64,000 nucleotides of DNA from Glandiceps talaboti (Eukaryota; Hemichordata; Enteropneusta; Spengelidae): contig NC_135549.1 in assembly GCF_964340395.1 (NCBI RefSeq), positions 14,158,842 through 14,222,841 on the forward strand, in the 5' to 3' direction. Every line of letters starts with the position of its first letter. Position 1 is the first letter of the stretch. Below, piece after piece: positions 34,557 to 46,762 of the stretch. The position numbers were made by a program, and so were the translations under genes. Below the pieces are notes generated by a model. That model worked only from the letters and a program-made list of their open reading frames with translations. It did no database searches and was not told the origin of the DNA.

Positions 34557-37500
34557 ATTTGTCAGACTTGTATTTTGGGCTGATGGCCATGTATGTACAA
34601 TAAATGACTTACAAGTATATTTGTAAAAGTATAGCTAGATTTGACATAGGTTGTATCAAGAACAAGAGACATTTCTTTCTTACGATATCTCTGTTTTGTT
34701 TTGACTTGAAACCTAGGTGAAGGAAGGGAAATGGAGTTCTCTTAGTGGGTATTGTCCTGTTGACTTATTTTCAGGGTAAGTCTCTTTAAATTGATAATTC
34801 TGTTTGTCCAATCCCTAGCTGTCAGCGCATTACCTGGAAATCCCAACAAAAATGCATCATAAGACATTCTCAAATTAATAAGTATAATTTGTTTATGAAA
34901 TGAAAGGTTATTAGTACCTTGAGGGGTATTTGTGTGTTTTATGTGAGTGGGTTGAATGTGATAGTGGACTATTAAATATGACAGGTCTAGTATATCCCAC
35001 ATCAAATGCAAACATGGTTCTCCGGAAATGGCTATCGGGGGATTTAGTCAGTGAAAAGAAATATAGCAGCTTCAACTTTATCCTGCAGATAATAGGGTAA
35101 CTTGAGTTGGATGACATTTGCAAAAAAACTCCCCCAAGAAACAGCAAAAGGTTATAGTTTCGAGACAAGAGAATACATGTAATTCATGATTTCATGTCCA
35201 TGCCGGGGGAGACAGGGTGGGCTGTAAGTAAGTCATACGTGGATGCTAATAGTTATGTAGGATAGAAGTAACTTTAAACAGTTTAAACTTTAAAGAATGC
35301 AAACATCCAGTAAGAATATATTGAATGTGTTTGTACCAAATCATAGTCTGAGAGATTCATTGTTGTTTCTGTTAAACCCTGATTGGATAAAGATGTGTAA
35401 ATAGCGATGCCCTTTCAGCCAAATCTCAGACCACTGTAGAGAATAGTGGTCTGAGGCCAAATCAATGAGTAAATTTACATTATTATATGTCAACTCTCTC
35501 TCTCTGTGGGGGTGGGATCCAATTGACAATATTCAACCTATTAGTTAACACAGACTTGTACTAAATTAAAAGATAACAAAATTTTCTTCCTGAAAAAGTG
35601 CTTCGATGTGATACCTGGAAAACCTCCACTGTGTTCATCATCCAAATATGTGTGACAGGTAACATATATGTACATGTAATACCATAATAAGTATTACATA
35701 ACGTGTGACATCATCAGCATCATCAATCACCCTGATGATGCTGCTGATGGGATATCAGCAAAAATATGAGATTCACTTCCAAGAGATTTTTTTGGCCTTA
35801 GTGGGTAGAAATTTATATTAGTATAACTACCATGTTTATGTCCTGAAATAGATTCTAGTAATATTTTTTTTCCAGATTCTAATAATTTCCCCTTAAATGT
35901 TAATTTCATTTTTTTTTGACAGGCAGACATTGTACATGAAAAATGCCTTATCAGCATTATTTTCAAACCCACAAAATAACCTGCGTATATTCAAGGTTAG
36001 TCTGTATACAGTTTCATTTAAGTTGACGGCATCCTGTTTCACAGAAATGACGGTGTTTATTGTGTATGTTGCGTCATGCGTGTTAAATATAATTACAATT
36101 CTTGATAATTAAATGGTGTTCATTTTCATCAATGCCTCAATATCTGTTCTGTCAGAAATGCAATTAAGTCTTCCTTCTTGGTAATTACTGTAACCATAGT
36201 ACGGTTATTTGTTGCAGCGTATCCTAGCAACACAGTGAGTATTGGACAGAAAGAGAAATATCCCTTTTATATCTTGAAGAATATGTTGTCTCCTGTTCCC
36301 CTTAAATTTATGCACAAAATAGTGTGTGACTGTAACAAGTGGCTTTTAAAACTATATTGGGTCGAATATATATGACATTTTCTAAATATTTATCTATTTG
36401 TTTTTGTTTGTTTATTTATTTATTTTTTCATATTATCATATATTTATAACTGTTTACATAAGGATGATTTTGATGTATGAGCTGTTGTTCTGAAAGCACT
36501 ATACAGAATCTTTTCATGTATTTTTCACAGAGAGCGCATCAAATCACAGAGTCAGCAAGAAAAAAAAAAGTAGCTATGACATTTGAGTATGATCTTTAAG
36601 TGACAGAGTTTTACTTTTGGCCTTAGGCATTATGTGATAAACCCAAAAGAAATCTTGTTTGTCCTTTGTGATTAGACTGCAGTGTATAATGCTCTGTAAG
36701 TCAGGCACTGAGACAGTCCAATGCCAAACACCAGCCATCCTTGATACCGTATAGGAACTAGACTATCCTTGTTGTAATGCGAGAGTTTTCTTGTTTCCTT
36801 CGTTACTTTAGAATGGTGCCCTTCTCTATGGAGTTTCAAATAAACATCCTCCCACCAAAGATGATCAGATCCAGTTAATGAACCACTTAGAGCCATGGTA
36901 TGGTGAATCCACTGATGATGACCACTGTGAAACCATGGCAACAAGGTAATCGTCATGGTAACTAACACTCTGGGAGAGGTGTGACATGTAAATGAGGTTG
37001 TTCACCTCCTTCAGGCTTGTTTGTTGATTGTGAAATCTATTTTAGAGAAATGAAATGATCACGATTTCTTTGAGGTGTTTACTGTTAATTGGAGATTTAG
37101 ATCTCAACAAATGTAAATCTGCGTCAGTATTTCAGGGGGGCAAATCAATGTGTTTAAGGTTTATCATAGTTTTTTCTGTCGTCAAAATATCCAAATTGAC
37201 AATAGTTGAACATTACACTACATGTCCACAGTGTACTTACATTGTTTTGAACATTGTAATGTCACTTACATATTCTGTTGAATGTCCTGCAGATTACATT
37301 TGATCTGATTTCTTTTTTCTGAAAGTGAGATCACTGAGAAAGAAAAATGCTACATTATCCATAGTAGGCCGATATATTTTTTCTGTCAACAACGATAACA
37401 CTATATATGCTAATGAGTTTAAACAATAGAATATGAATATTAACATATTGTCACATGATAATTATATAATTATTCTATAATTAGATGCAAATATTTAACT

Positions 37501-38127
37501 GTAAATAATTAACAACAGTTGGTTTTATAATAATGTCCACCGTTATTAATATTTACTTGTCATTACACAAACATAAACAAGACGCCTACAAAATATGATA
37601 ATTCTGTTTTTGATTGTGTCTTTTATGAATGTGATTGTTTTTATCATAAATTTTGATAAGGATTCAATTTTAAGAATTATTCTGATGATTTGTGTCTAAA
37701 ATAAAGTTGAGATTTTGCAAAAAATTACAGAAAAATATTACTTTTGTCCAGACATTTTAACTGAAATGGTCACACAGAAAAGTTATAGTCTCTCTATTGT
37801 CATGAGGGACTGTGTTTTTTCACATTTCCTGATGACGTAATTGTTGATGGTCCATCAAAACATGTTTTGAATCTATTATTATTTTGTCATAGAAAAATGA
37901 CATAACAAGTGTACACAATTAACAGTAACATGAATTTGAAATTTGCAACTATTAGATAAGGGATGAGAGTAATGAGATAAAGGGTGACAGTATTTACATG
38001 TTACTGTATCAAGATAGTTATGGTGGAACTTTGCAAGATTTGATGAAATTTCATGATACAGTGTATTTTGTTTATGAATTCAGCAAGAGATACAATATTA
38101 AAATAGATTAAGACGGAACTTTTTTAT

Positions 38128-38207
<80 letters not shown>

Positions 38208-41200
38208 GATCACTCAATCACATAGAAACTCAGCAAAGAAACAAAAAAAAACCAATGTGGTAACTGCATGTGTTAATTTCTAATTTTGTTTCAGTGCACC
38301 AATCCTATCTCTACAGGATGTGATCATTAAAGCATTGTTAAATCCATCCCAAGATAACACGTTTCAAGAACCAAGAAGAAAGAGAAGAAAACATGATAAT
38401 AAGACTCCACAAAGGTGTGCAGCAAGTAGAAGTCATTCAAAACAATTTACAGGTAATTTATTCTCAAAAAAACATGTCAGATTCTTTTATGTGTTTCACA
38501 TCATTGTCATGTTGAATAATTATCACCATTGACCACAACAATACCACTGGGGCATCTGTACAAAAAAAAAACAGTGTCCATCAATTGTGAACAATACAAT
38601 TGGGATTAATGGCCCACTTTGGATTAGGGTTAAAATCTTGATGTAAAAATTGGCTGTTTTGCAGAATTATAAGAAAATGATTGGGTCAGAACAAAAGAGC
38701 TAACTTCTGTTCTTGAACAAAAGTATCTCTCCCCTGTAATCAGTCCAATGCTTTGACACTTTTTGCATTTTTGCCTTGTTTGTATTTGACTTTCAAAACA
38801 GATAGAAATCCATTCATTTCATAATAACAACATCTATGTTTGAGTATATTGATAATGATATGTAAAACCCTAAAGAGTACTAGCTATAGTTCCAATATTT
38901 AAAGTTGTCTTTACAAACATAATATAGTGAACTACTCTGTTTACAGAAAATGAAATTTCCATGACACACTATTTTTGTGAGATTTTGTTTTTAAAAAAAT
39001 TGAACACCTTCGCCACTTTTTCACAGAACTTCTAAATCATTTATGATATTAGAAAAAACCTTTATCTTGTCCTGTAATTTGAACCCTCAAAGTTTTGTTG
39101 TTTTGGTGGAAGCATATTTGTTCAGCGTAAAAAATGTGAGCATCAAGTGTAGCGGGTACTTGTTGGATGTACTTGAGAACAGCATTGTCATTGAATGTGA
39201 GACTACTTCAATTTTGAACTTTGAACCCACATCTGTGTGATATATCCTTCCTGTGCTATACCTGTGATGTAATGATGTTATTCAAGTGGATTATTTGTGA
39301 GCTAGAACTCAAGGTCAAACTTTGTTATCTTTGATATAGACCACAAATTGAGACTCTATAGTGTGGTAATAAAATAAAAAGACATTCATTTTGTTTTGTT
39401 ATTTTCGTCTCTTTTGATACTTCAACCAAGATTCGGGAAGCCTACCAGAAGGCTGTGTCCTTTACAATATGCAAAAACTTCAGACATTGGATAGTTTAGA
39501 TATAGAAGGCATCTATCCATTGTATACAAGACTACAGAAACACTTTGAAGACCATCCTTCAGACAGGTAACTGACTACACTGTTACTTTCCCGCCAAAAT
39601 TTAGTGAACACAAATTGTAGTTTACCAGCTTTTATTGGTTTATTTAATTTCAATTTTAACTAGATTCTGCTAAATAATATCTTATAATTAATTCGTGTAT
39701 GAGTGGTTGGTGTAAAATGATCATATTTTATAATTTTGCAATTTTTTTCTAATCTCTGAAGTAATTTATTAATGTCCAACAAGGAAAAGAGTAATACCCT
39801 ACCTATTGTTTGACTGAAATCAAAGTCCCCATGACAATATTGCACTGTTTGTTCTTAAATTTACTACATCATCAGAATAGGACCTTAGATTTTGATATCA
39901 AGTATCAAGGGTTAAATGGCATTGTATTATCAAACGTCCAAAGAAAAGTCCTGAGTCTACAAATATTTCATATCTCCAAAACTCCAACCATAGATCCTCC
40001 ACCTTGAGAGTTAGCGTAAACCCTTCAACTGGAAGTTGTTATCAGTAAATAGAAGATAGAACAATCAACTAGATCACAGATACAACACAAAAATAACAAA
40101 AAACCTCAATGTCATTGACCCTATTATGTACGTTCTCTTAACCCAAATATTGCATGGCTTCATATGCAAATTAGTCTAAGAGACAACATTGATTGCATTT
40201 TCAGTTGTCATTTAGATGTTAAATTTCCATTGTTTCTTTAGCCACCTCAGAGCATATCTGCATAGTAATTTTTATCGCTGGTTGTCCACAACAACAACTA
40301 CCTACCTACAGTGGTGTTTTTGTTCCAAGTACAGCAGCTTGGAAATCTTGATATGTAGGTGTCATACTGTGTATTAAAATTCTTGACATGCTCTTGTTGC
40401 AAGGGCAAGGAATATTTTTGCTGATTAAATTTGACTAGGTGTAGTTAGCACTATAGAAAATAGACTGCCTGTTGTGTGTGCCCTGTGTCAATTTACAAAA
40501 CTAATAAGCTAGGAGCGTGGTTATACCAAAAATAATCTTGGTTTTGTATTTTAGGGAAGCTTGGAGGCTCGATGGCCCATACACTAAAGGTTTCTTGACA
40601 GAAGACATTGATTCTGTTCCTGTCTCCCTCAAGGAAAGTGTGAGGAAAATCAAGGAATACCTAGTAGCAATGACTGTAAAAGATTGTTCAATTATGCTAG
40701 CATTACAACCTATCAAGGAAAAGTAAGTGGAGAAAATTTGAGTAAAGGAATTTTCGAAAACGTCAATATTTTCCATCAGGCAAACCATGGATGTATTATA
40801 GATCCATGGGCAAACAAAACGTAATTTATAAAGAATACTTAAAAAACATTTCTTGGTCAATTACAGTTATTCAAACTAGGTACTTGGAAAATATTGACAA
40901 AGAATTCTACCCAGGTCCATGGTATGACAGCTGTAACAAGTACTTGAAATGTTGACTTTGTGTACATACAACCCCCCCCCCCCCCCCCACTATGTATAAT
41001 TTATGGTATTGACTCAATTGATTAGTAAAACCCAGTGATGTAATTTTCACCCAATTAACAAGTTTTGGATGAGACCATAGACAATAGAGGGGGGTATTGT
41101 CTAGGGTGTAATATGTTGTGTTTACTAGATGTGTGTATTCATATTGAAATCCACAGCTACCCTGGATAGTGTAATGCTAATAGGCTTGTGGTAAACCAAG

Positions 41201-42185
41201 CCTTCAAATCTTATTGATTGTCACCATTCATTATAATATATGTATGTACTAGTAGCATACCACACTTCAATCAAAATAGACACAAGAAAGGGCTTGTCAT
41301 GTCTTGCTGGTTCCTTTATAATTACGTCAAAGTATCAGGTTTCAAATTAACTAACACCAAGGAACGACCTAGCCATCGCTTTGAGTTGAGTCATAGAGAA
41401 TGAACCCAAGTTTTTTGGTTCTTTCATGTTTGTGAGTGTGTAGTATCAGCTGGCTAGCAATAACAATACAAGATTTCTGAGGCTACCACCTCTGTGATTG
41501 TGAAAAGTAGCTTGGATTATATTACTTTAATCCATTGTAAGGCTATTCTAAGGATTAAATAGAATAGAATAAGATTATTACTGGGACTTATGGAAATCCT
41601 GCATTCACACCAGTTCGATCATATTGTTTTGTGTGTCTTAATCAAGACGGAGATCTTGGAGAGATCTATGCTTGAGACAACAAGAAGTAATGCAAGATGC
41701 ATGAATTATATCCCCGTCTTTCCAAGGACAATGGGGGTGCTGCATGCATATATCAAGCAATTGTTACGAAATGCATAGGCATGCATTCCCAGAGTTTTTG
41801 GTGACTAGCTCATTTCCATAATAAAACAGGGTTTTATTTAGAGGCAGATCTAAACATTCCCCTGGCACATGCCACAACAAAGAAGTGAAGTCTGCCAACA
41901 AACTGGAGACAAAGCAGCAGCTTGGGTCATACTGAAAGTGAATACCCCCTGCATATAAAAGAACCCACACTTTGATTTGTAAACATTGGGCTTTTAATAG
42001 TTGACATCCTGTGTTTTTGTTTCAGTCAAGCGTCAGAAATGGCCTTTGTTGAAGACGGATACCACCACAGGTACTGCTACAAGATTCAACTTGCAGATCT
42101 GGATCCAAAACCCTTTGATAACATACCAAAGTATTACCAATTAGACAGAGACATTGTTCAGAACTACATCCAACAAACAAGTTGA
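28446..42185 (+). CDS. IPPK: Inositol-pentakisphosphate 2-kinase (12 coding exons)
   Basis: Exons: 28446-28508, 29705-29770, 32056-32160, 32953-33138, 33593-33688, 34717-34775, 35923-35995, 36812-36945, 38295-38452, 39431-39566, 40555-40722, 42026-42185. All introns are GT-AG, and the exons join in frame to 467 aa (human about 490). The enzyme phosphorylates inositol pentakisphosphate at the 2-position to give inositol hexakisphosphate, in nucleus and cytosol. Signatures: N-terminal EWKYRGEGNASLV (residues 4-16; the human protein has WGYHGEGN), EIKPKAGF (138-145), VCRFCMHQRLK (about 162-172), SLDIEGIYPLY in exon 10, MTVKDCSIM (398-406, with the family's catalytic-region Asp402) and DLDPKP (439-444). 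A variable linker in exons 8-9 carries PRRKRRK (287-293), a likely nuclear-localisation signal. The start is the first ATG, immediately before the conserved motif. Convergent with the CUB/EGF gene. Confidence 0.96.
28738..28965. mobile_element. Possible dispersed repeat in IPPK intron 1
   Basis: This segment is more GC-rich than its surroundings. It starts with an ATCAATCAATCA run and a TTTATATAGCGCCAAA motif and continues through GTAGTACGTTCCATAGTTTA. I associate this type of sequence with repeats common in marine invertebrate genomes, but I cannot show a second copy in this window, so the call is tentative. Confidence 0.35.
30059..30073. repeat. G15 homopolymer run
   Basis: Fifteen G bases in IPPK intron 2. 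Similar runs occur near 228, 19921, 43241 and 55898, and a C run at 40972-40988. Confidence 0.9.
31445..31601. repeat. 48-bp minisatellite, three copies, each unit a hairpin
   Basis: Units begin at 31445, 31493 and 31541. Each opens with CTTGGTGT (mutated in unit 3) and contains ACACCAAG, its exact reverse complement, so each can fold. Directly after the third unit, an inverted copy of the unit's first half (AGCTTCATGAGATGGTAACA) runs to about 31601. Because 48 is a multiple of 3, a 76-aa frame with three 16-residue repeats crosses it. The block lies in IPPK intron 2, and I do not call that frame a gene. Confidence 0.85.
33785..34097 (+). mobile_element. tRNA-derived SINE-like repeat, copy B
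   Basis: This + strand copy in IPPK intron 5 has the tRNA-like head (GGCTGACTCTGA, then CCAGTTCAAGCC) and the shared body GATTGTGCCTCAGTCAACCC. It continues to CTCCCCAGGGAGTTGATG and a tail near 34097. Its body and tail match copies A and C on the opposite strand. Confidence 0.7.
34162..34260. repeat. (CAAT)n microsatellite
   Basis: Imperfect then perfect CAAT/TCAA units immediately after SINE copy B, which may have arisen from the element's tail. Confidence 0.9.
34516..34554. repeat. (GT)n microsatellite
   Basis: About 19 GT units in IPPK intron 5. Confidence 0.96.
35418..35463. mobile_element. Ultra-short foldback (31 bp) flanked by GCCAAAT repeats
   Basis: CTCAGACCACT (35425-35435) and AGTGGTCTGAG (35445-35455) are exact inverted repeats around a 9-base loop. 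GCCAAAT(C) flanks both sides (35418-35425 and 35456-35463). The same CTCAGACC/GGTCTGAG arms recur at 43992-44052. Confidence 0.6.
38133..38203. repeat. (GA)n microsatellite
   Basis: About 35 GA units in IPPK intron 8, some 90 bp before exon 9. Confidence 0.97.
40972..40988. repeat. C17 homopolymer run
   Basis: Uninterrupted C run in IPPK intron 11. It is prone to length variation and sequencing error. Confidence 0.9.
41078..41103. repeat. Hairpin TAGACAATA...TATTGTCTA
   Basis: Nine-base perfect arms (41078-41086 and 41095-41103) around an 8-base G-rich loop, preceded by ACCA. It shares the CATAGACAATAGA motif with the palindrome at 27079-27136. Confidence 0.65.
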
Positions 42186-42207
42186 GACCTCTAAAACTGA
42201 CTGACCA

Positions 42208-42213
42208 AATAAA
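42208..42213 (+). terminator. First candidate IPPK polyadenylation signal
   Basis: AATAAA lies 22 bases after the IPPK stop codon, so it would give a very short 3' end. Further AATAAA sequences at 43538-43543 and about 43708 could end longer transcripts. Confidence 0.4.
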
Positions 42214-43991
42214 GTCAAACTTCTGTGGTTCACCGAACAAGAGGAAAAAAATACTTGAGATATATAGTGATACAGAGTGGCGATATCACGACTCCCTATA
42301 GATATGTGGCATGCCTGTATTGCTGAGTTTTAAGCTACTTCAGATGGTAGCAAGGTCACCCAAAGGTTATCAGACACATTACAGGAAGTTGCTCTGTAGG
42401 ACGCTCATCAAGACATGTTGTCCAACTACAGTTGTAAACCATTCCATGAAAACAATATACTCAGTATAAATGCCAGGTGTTGTAGAAATCACTACTTGGG
42501 TTGCCCACTTCATGTGTATTTAACATTTGCATTTTCATGAAGTCACGTGTGGGATGAAACACCAAAATCCATCAAATCATGACCTGTGGGTTTTTGTGTC
42601 TACCCACGCCACCGCTACTTCCATCCCACTTGACTGTCTTTCACGTACACTCCGTGCAGTTTCACAATACATGCCAATAATATGCCAGCTGTGATTTCAA
42701 TAACCGAGTTTACCGAAAACAATAGAACGAAGTCTACTGACTACAAAATAGTATGTATTTGGGCTTTAATAATAACAGCCCCCTTTTTAGATGTAATTTA
42801 CTCCCTAAAGTACTACATTGGTACTAATAATGCCAAGGGCTTACAGAAATCTTAATATCCTGCATTGTAGACCAGATTGTTAGATGTTTTTCTTTAGCCA
42901 CTATAGCTGCCCGGGGATAGTGGCTATCTGGCTTGAAAATGTCATCCACTCACTAGCTACAAGTCGAGTATGTTGATTGATATAACCAAGACTCTGGGGC
43001 GAACATCACTGCTAGACAATCAAATATGCTGTTTATAATTCTCTCTCAATCTATAAAATAGACAACACAGCTGTACTTACTTCAAAATAGCAATACATGA
43101 CTGACATTTTTTCTGACTGTACAAAATATTGTTATGTTCAGTAAAGAGACTAAAATGTCAAAATGGCATAACAAAAATGACCAATTTTGAGTATCTGAAG
43201 GTTTGATCTGTCGTATGAGGAGATCATGTCAAAAGTCGGTGGGGGGGGGGGGGGGTTATAATTATTTCTTTTATTGCTTTTGTTAAGATGTAAGTTTGAG
43301 AATATGATATTTTATAACACAATACTTTCTACTTTTCAAAACATACCAACTACATCACGATAGAAAAGATCAACAGAAAACACTTATTTGTATATTATCT
43401 TTATTATTAACATATGTGTGGACACATTTCACTACACCTCCCTACAACAGTAACACTTCCAAGATATAAAATAATGAAGATTTATGTATCTTCATGTAAG
43501 TTTTATGACATACTTGTGTCATTGTTTTTTTATGCTTAATAAAAATATTCCATAATTTGTGAGAAATATCCCACCTCAAGTGTGACCTTTGTGTTGTGTT
43601 GACAATTACTTCTGACCAGGGTACTTAGCAATACTACAATCAAGCGACTCTCATCTTAATATTTCATGTTGGGTCTATGATTTTAATAACAACTGCTGGT
43701 ACATTCTAATAAAGACTTACTGTGTGATGTTATTGATTAAACATAATCCTGTGTCATCTTCTGTCCTGCAGCGGTATTTACAGGCTCACACTTGAGATTA
43801 GATGCCAGCAGCACCACCACCTGCCAGCTTGCATGGCTTCTATTCATCAGTTTAATGACCTCATTAGCATACAATAACTCCCAACATGACCTTGTGTACC
43901 CTGGTCAAATCTACTTCTTATTAGAGATACCAGCTCATCTGTATTATACACTTGTTGACAAAAGATTGTGTCAATAATGGCCATGTTCAAG

Positions 43992-44052
43992 CTCAGACCC
44001 CATTTAGTGGTCTGAGATTCAAGTCATCAGGCCTCAGACCTTGGTGGTCTGA
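43992..44052. repeat. Two CTCAGACC/GGTCTGAG hairpins
   Basis: CTCAGACC and GGTCTGAG alternate twice in 60 bp. The second pair is separated by only 5 bases. They are related to the foldback at 35425-35455. Confidence 0.6.
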
Positions 44053-45023
44053 GAGTAGGCTAAAAGGTAACAACGTACTATTTATTGTCCCTTCCAAGTA
44101 AAATGTCTTTGGCAAAATTATATAAGACATGTTCACTTTGGTATAAAAATGACAATCTAGTATAAAATATATTTGGAAAAATATACCAAGAAACTATAAC
44201 ATTTTCCAAGTAAAAATATATAACAAGAAATTTTCATTTTGATGTGTGTCTACTAATATAAAATGTATTTGGCAAAAATAATATAACTACGAACTTCTCT
44301 CGTATGTCCCCTTTAAAGTTAGGGTGTGTTGTTGAAAATTAATGTAAAAGAAATGCTGATCTGCTAGTGCTATTGTTATATAATATACCGAACCTGCAAT
44401 CTCAATTTAAAAGTTAAACATAGTTGGCAAAACACTGAGAACACAAGAAGTGAATCCTATCCTGGTCAAGAAATCACAATACATGTAGATCTCCTTTTCT
44501 TGATACAAATGTAGTGAGTAAAATGTACAGAAGAAATGATGACATTCTAGTAAAACTACAGCCCTGTCCCCACCTCAATTTATTCCTCGATTCAATTTGG
44601 TTCGAACTGATGTCTGTCCCTATGAAAAAATGGAGCAATGGATTTCAATTGATTCACTTCTGCTTTTGCATCGGGTTCGAACTGATTTACTTTGAATCTG
44701 TTTGAAACCATCCCGTCCTAGATCAACTAAAACAGTTTTAGTGCATGTGATGGGGGGAAAGGAGCCCAGGCTTTGATTCAATTTTGAACTGATTAAAATT
44801 CCACATTGGGACACATTGCAGGAAAAGTATTAAAAACTTGAAACATGTCACTTCCAACTTCCAAGTACAATATTTTCGGCAAATTATAATATAAGGAACC
44901 AAGATCCCTGGGCCATGATCTTGAGCTAGAGCTTGCCAAATACATCAAAAGTCATGAACTTCCATCTAATTCTAGTAAAAACATATTGGGTAAAATACAA
45001 CAAGTCATCCACAATGTCATCAT

Positions 45024-45108
45024 GATCTCTCCTAGTCGAGATGCTATCCTTGGCTTAAGAGAGCTGTGAAGATTTGAAGCCACGGATAGCATTTAGACTA
45101 GATCTCTC
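45024..45108. mobile_element. Miniature foldback element with 8-bp GATCTCTC direct repeats
   Basis: The arms start CTAGTC (45032) and end GACTAG (45101). About 25 bp of each arm match with four differences, including ATGCTATCC / GGATAGCAT and TGGCTT / AAGCCA. GATCTCTC flanks the element at 45024-45031 and 45101-45108. An 8-bp duplication is typical of hAT transposons, so a hAT-type MITE remnant is plausible. A degenerate relative is at 17938-18024. Confidence 0.6.
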
Positions 45109-45909
45109 TCCTCATACTGAACATAACAAATAGTGATAATTGTACTAGAATCATGGGTACTATTTATTTACATTCCCAGCAGAGAATGCATTTCAATATC
45201 ACCTTGGATTGGTTCGGTCAACATTCTTTACTTCTTCTAGTGGACTCCAACTGCAAAAGAAAAATAAATGCCATCAGTTTGTATATTATTTTCTTGAGGC
45301 ATAAGATATTTACTGTTTATACCCAACAATGTTTACACGAAAGGTTTAAATATTATTACAAGCAAGGAATTGATGGTGTACTTGGACAAAGTTTTGTTGT
45401 TTTGAAAAAAAAAGTAGTCGTGCTATTCTTCTCCCTTTCATGATGATTGGATACTCCTTTGACGTCCAGACTAAAAAAAGTAACAGATATGGTGAAGTAA
45501 TTTTTACTGTTTTGTTTGCATCAAATTTAGTTTCCTCAAAAACACCCATGTAGTTGCCAAACTACTTGGAAAGCCCAACTATTTTCACACTCTATTATTA
45601 CTGAAGTAAATTCTACTGATCTTTCTAAGTAGTTAAGTTTCTAAGTAAAAAAATGCAAAACCGGGAAATTTGATTAACTTTGAAACTTCTAATTTCAGAT
45701 TTTGAATGATTTACTTTGTTGATTTGTTAATCTTTCAGTCAGAGTTCAGGGTTATTTCACCCACTAAATCTAACAGTTCTTGCTATCTGATCCATATGTT
45801 ATCTGTAAATCATACAGGTTCTAATGGCTACCATCCACCAAGACAACTCAACTATGAACAGCCTTGAATGTCTAACTTTTAAAACATGTAGGTTGGCCTG
45901 ATGTGCTTT

Positions 45910-45992
45910 CAGTGTCATCATATGTCAGTAACCAACGTTTGTTAGCAAATTTGTTGTATGTTTGCCAAACGTTGGTTACTATGGTGACACTG
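45910..45992. repeat. Inverted repeat with 15-bp perfect stem
   Basis: AGTAACCAACGTTTG (45927-45941) pairs exactly with CAAACGTTGGTTACT (45966-45980). Outer arms CAGTGTCA / TGACACTG (45910-45917 and 45985-45992) extend the pairing after a short unpaired segment. No flanking duplication is visible. Confidence 0.7.
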
Positions 45993-46321
45993 AATTAGGT
46001 CAAAATAAAACAAGTTTGTGAGTTTCATGATTTTACTGTGCTTGTTTGCTTTTTCACCACAAAAAATTCCTAAAGTTGTTTTTCTTAAGTTGTTGGGTTT
46101 TTTTTTTTTTTTTTTTTTTTTGTTGTTGTTTTGTTTTGTTTTTTGGGGGGGGGGTGTTAGTTCATGCCAAAATATTTGGATAAAAAATGTACAAATCTCC
46201 ATGGAATTAAGTGATGTTGTGATTTTATTCTATTATCTTTTGGAAAGCCTGGGTGGTCACAGAAAAAAAAGAATCAAAGTGGAAAGGAAGAGCAAAACAA
46301 AACCCTGATTTTGTAAGACAT

Positions 46322-46327
46322 TTTATT
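46322..46327 (-). terminator. Candidate polyadenylation signal of the CUB/EGF gene
   Basis: AATAAA on the - strand, about 440 bases after the in-frame stop in the last visible exon. It is the first such hexamer after that stop and supports ending the gene here. Confidence 0.5.
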
Positions 46328-46762
46328 ACAAATATACATGCATTAATTCAGCTCTACTAACAAGATTTCTTTCCTTTGGCTGAGGTAACAATACAAATAA
46401 GTATGAAGTGATTGTATTTGAAGAAAATCATCCACAAACGAGTCTTTTTTCCAACTTTTTGAGATCTACAGAAGTTTACATGCAAAGAATAATTTCATCA
46501 GTTACTCAAGACTAAAACTCCATATTGAAATTTTAAAACTGGCTGGTTCTTGTCACAATCCTTGCATGAAAGAAATACAAGCTCATTGACATTTCAGTGA
46601 CCTGTTGAACTGGAAAAGGTTAACCGTTTGGGTTAGGCTGTACAAATCAGTTGCACCGAACAAAGAGAAAGTCCAGACTGAATATACATTAGTCTGTCAG
46701 AAAAGTATGCCTCAAACAACAATGAGTAATAAACACAACAGTCAATCACACATAAATTTTGG

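Larger units (their letters stand above)
42214..46321. other. Convergent intergenic region between IPPK and the CUB/EGF gene
   Basis: About 4.1 kb without a recognisable coding region. The left part probably contains the IPPK 3' untranslated region (AATAAA at 43538-43543). The rest contains a G run (43241-43255), CTCAGACC hairpins (43992-44052), a foldback element (45024-45108), an inverted repeat (45910-45992) and a T-rich tract near 46100. Confidence 0.45.
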
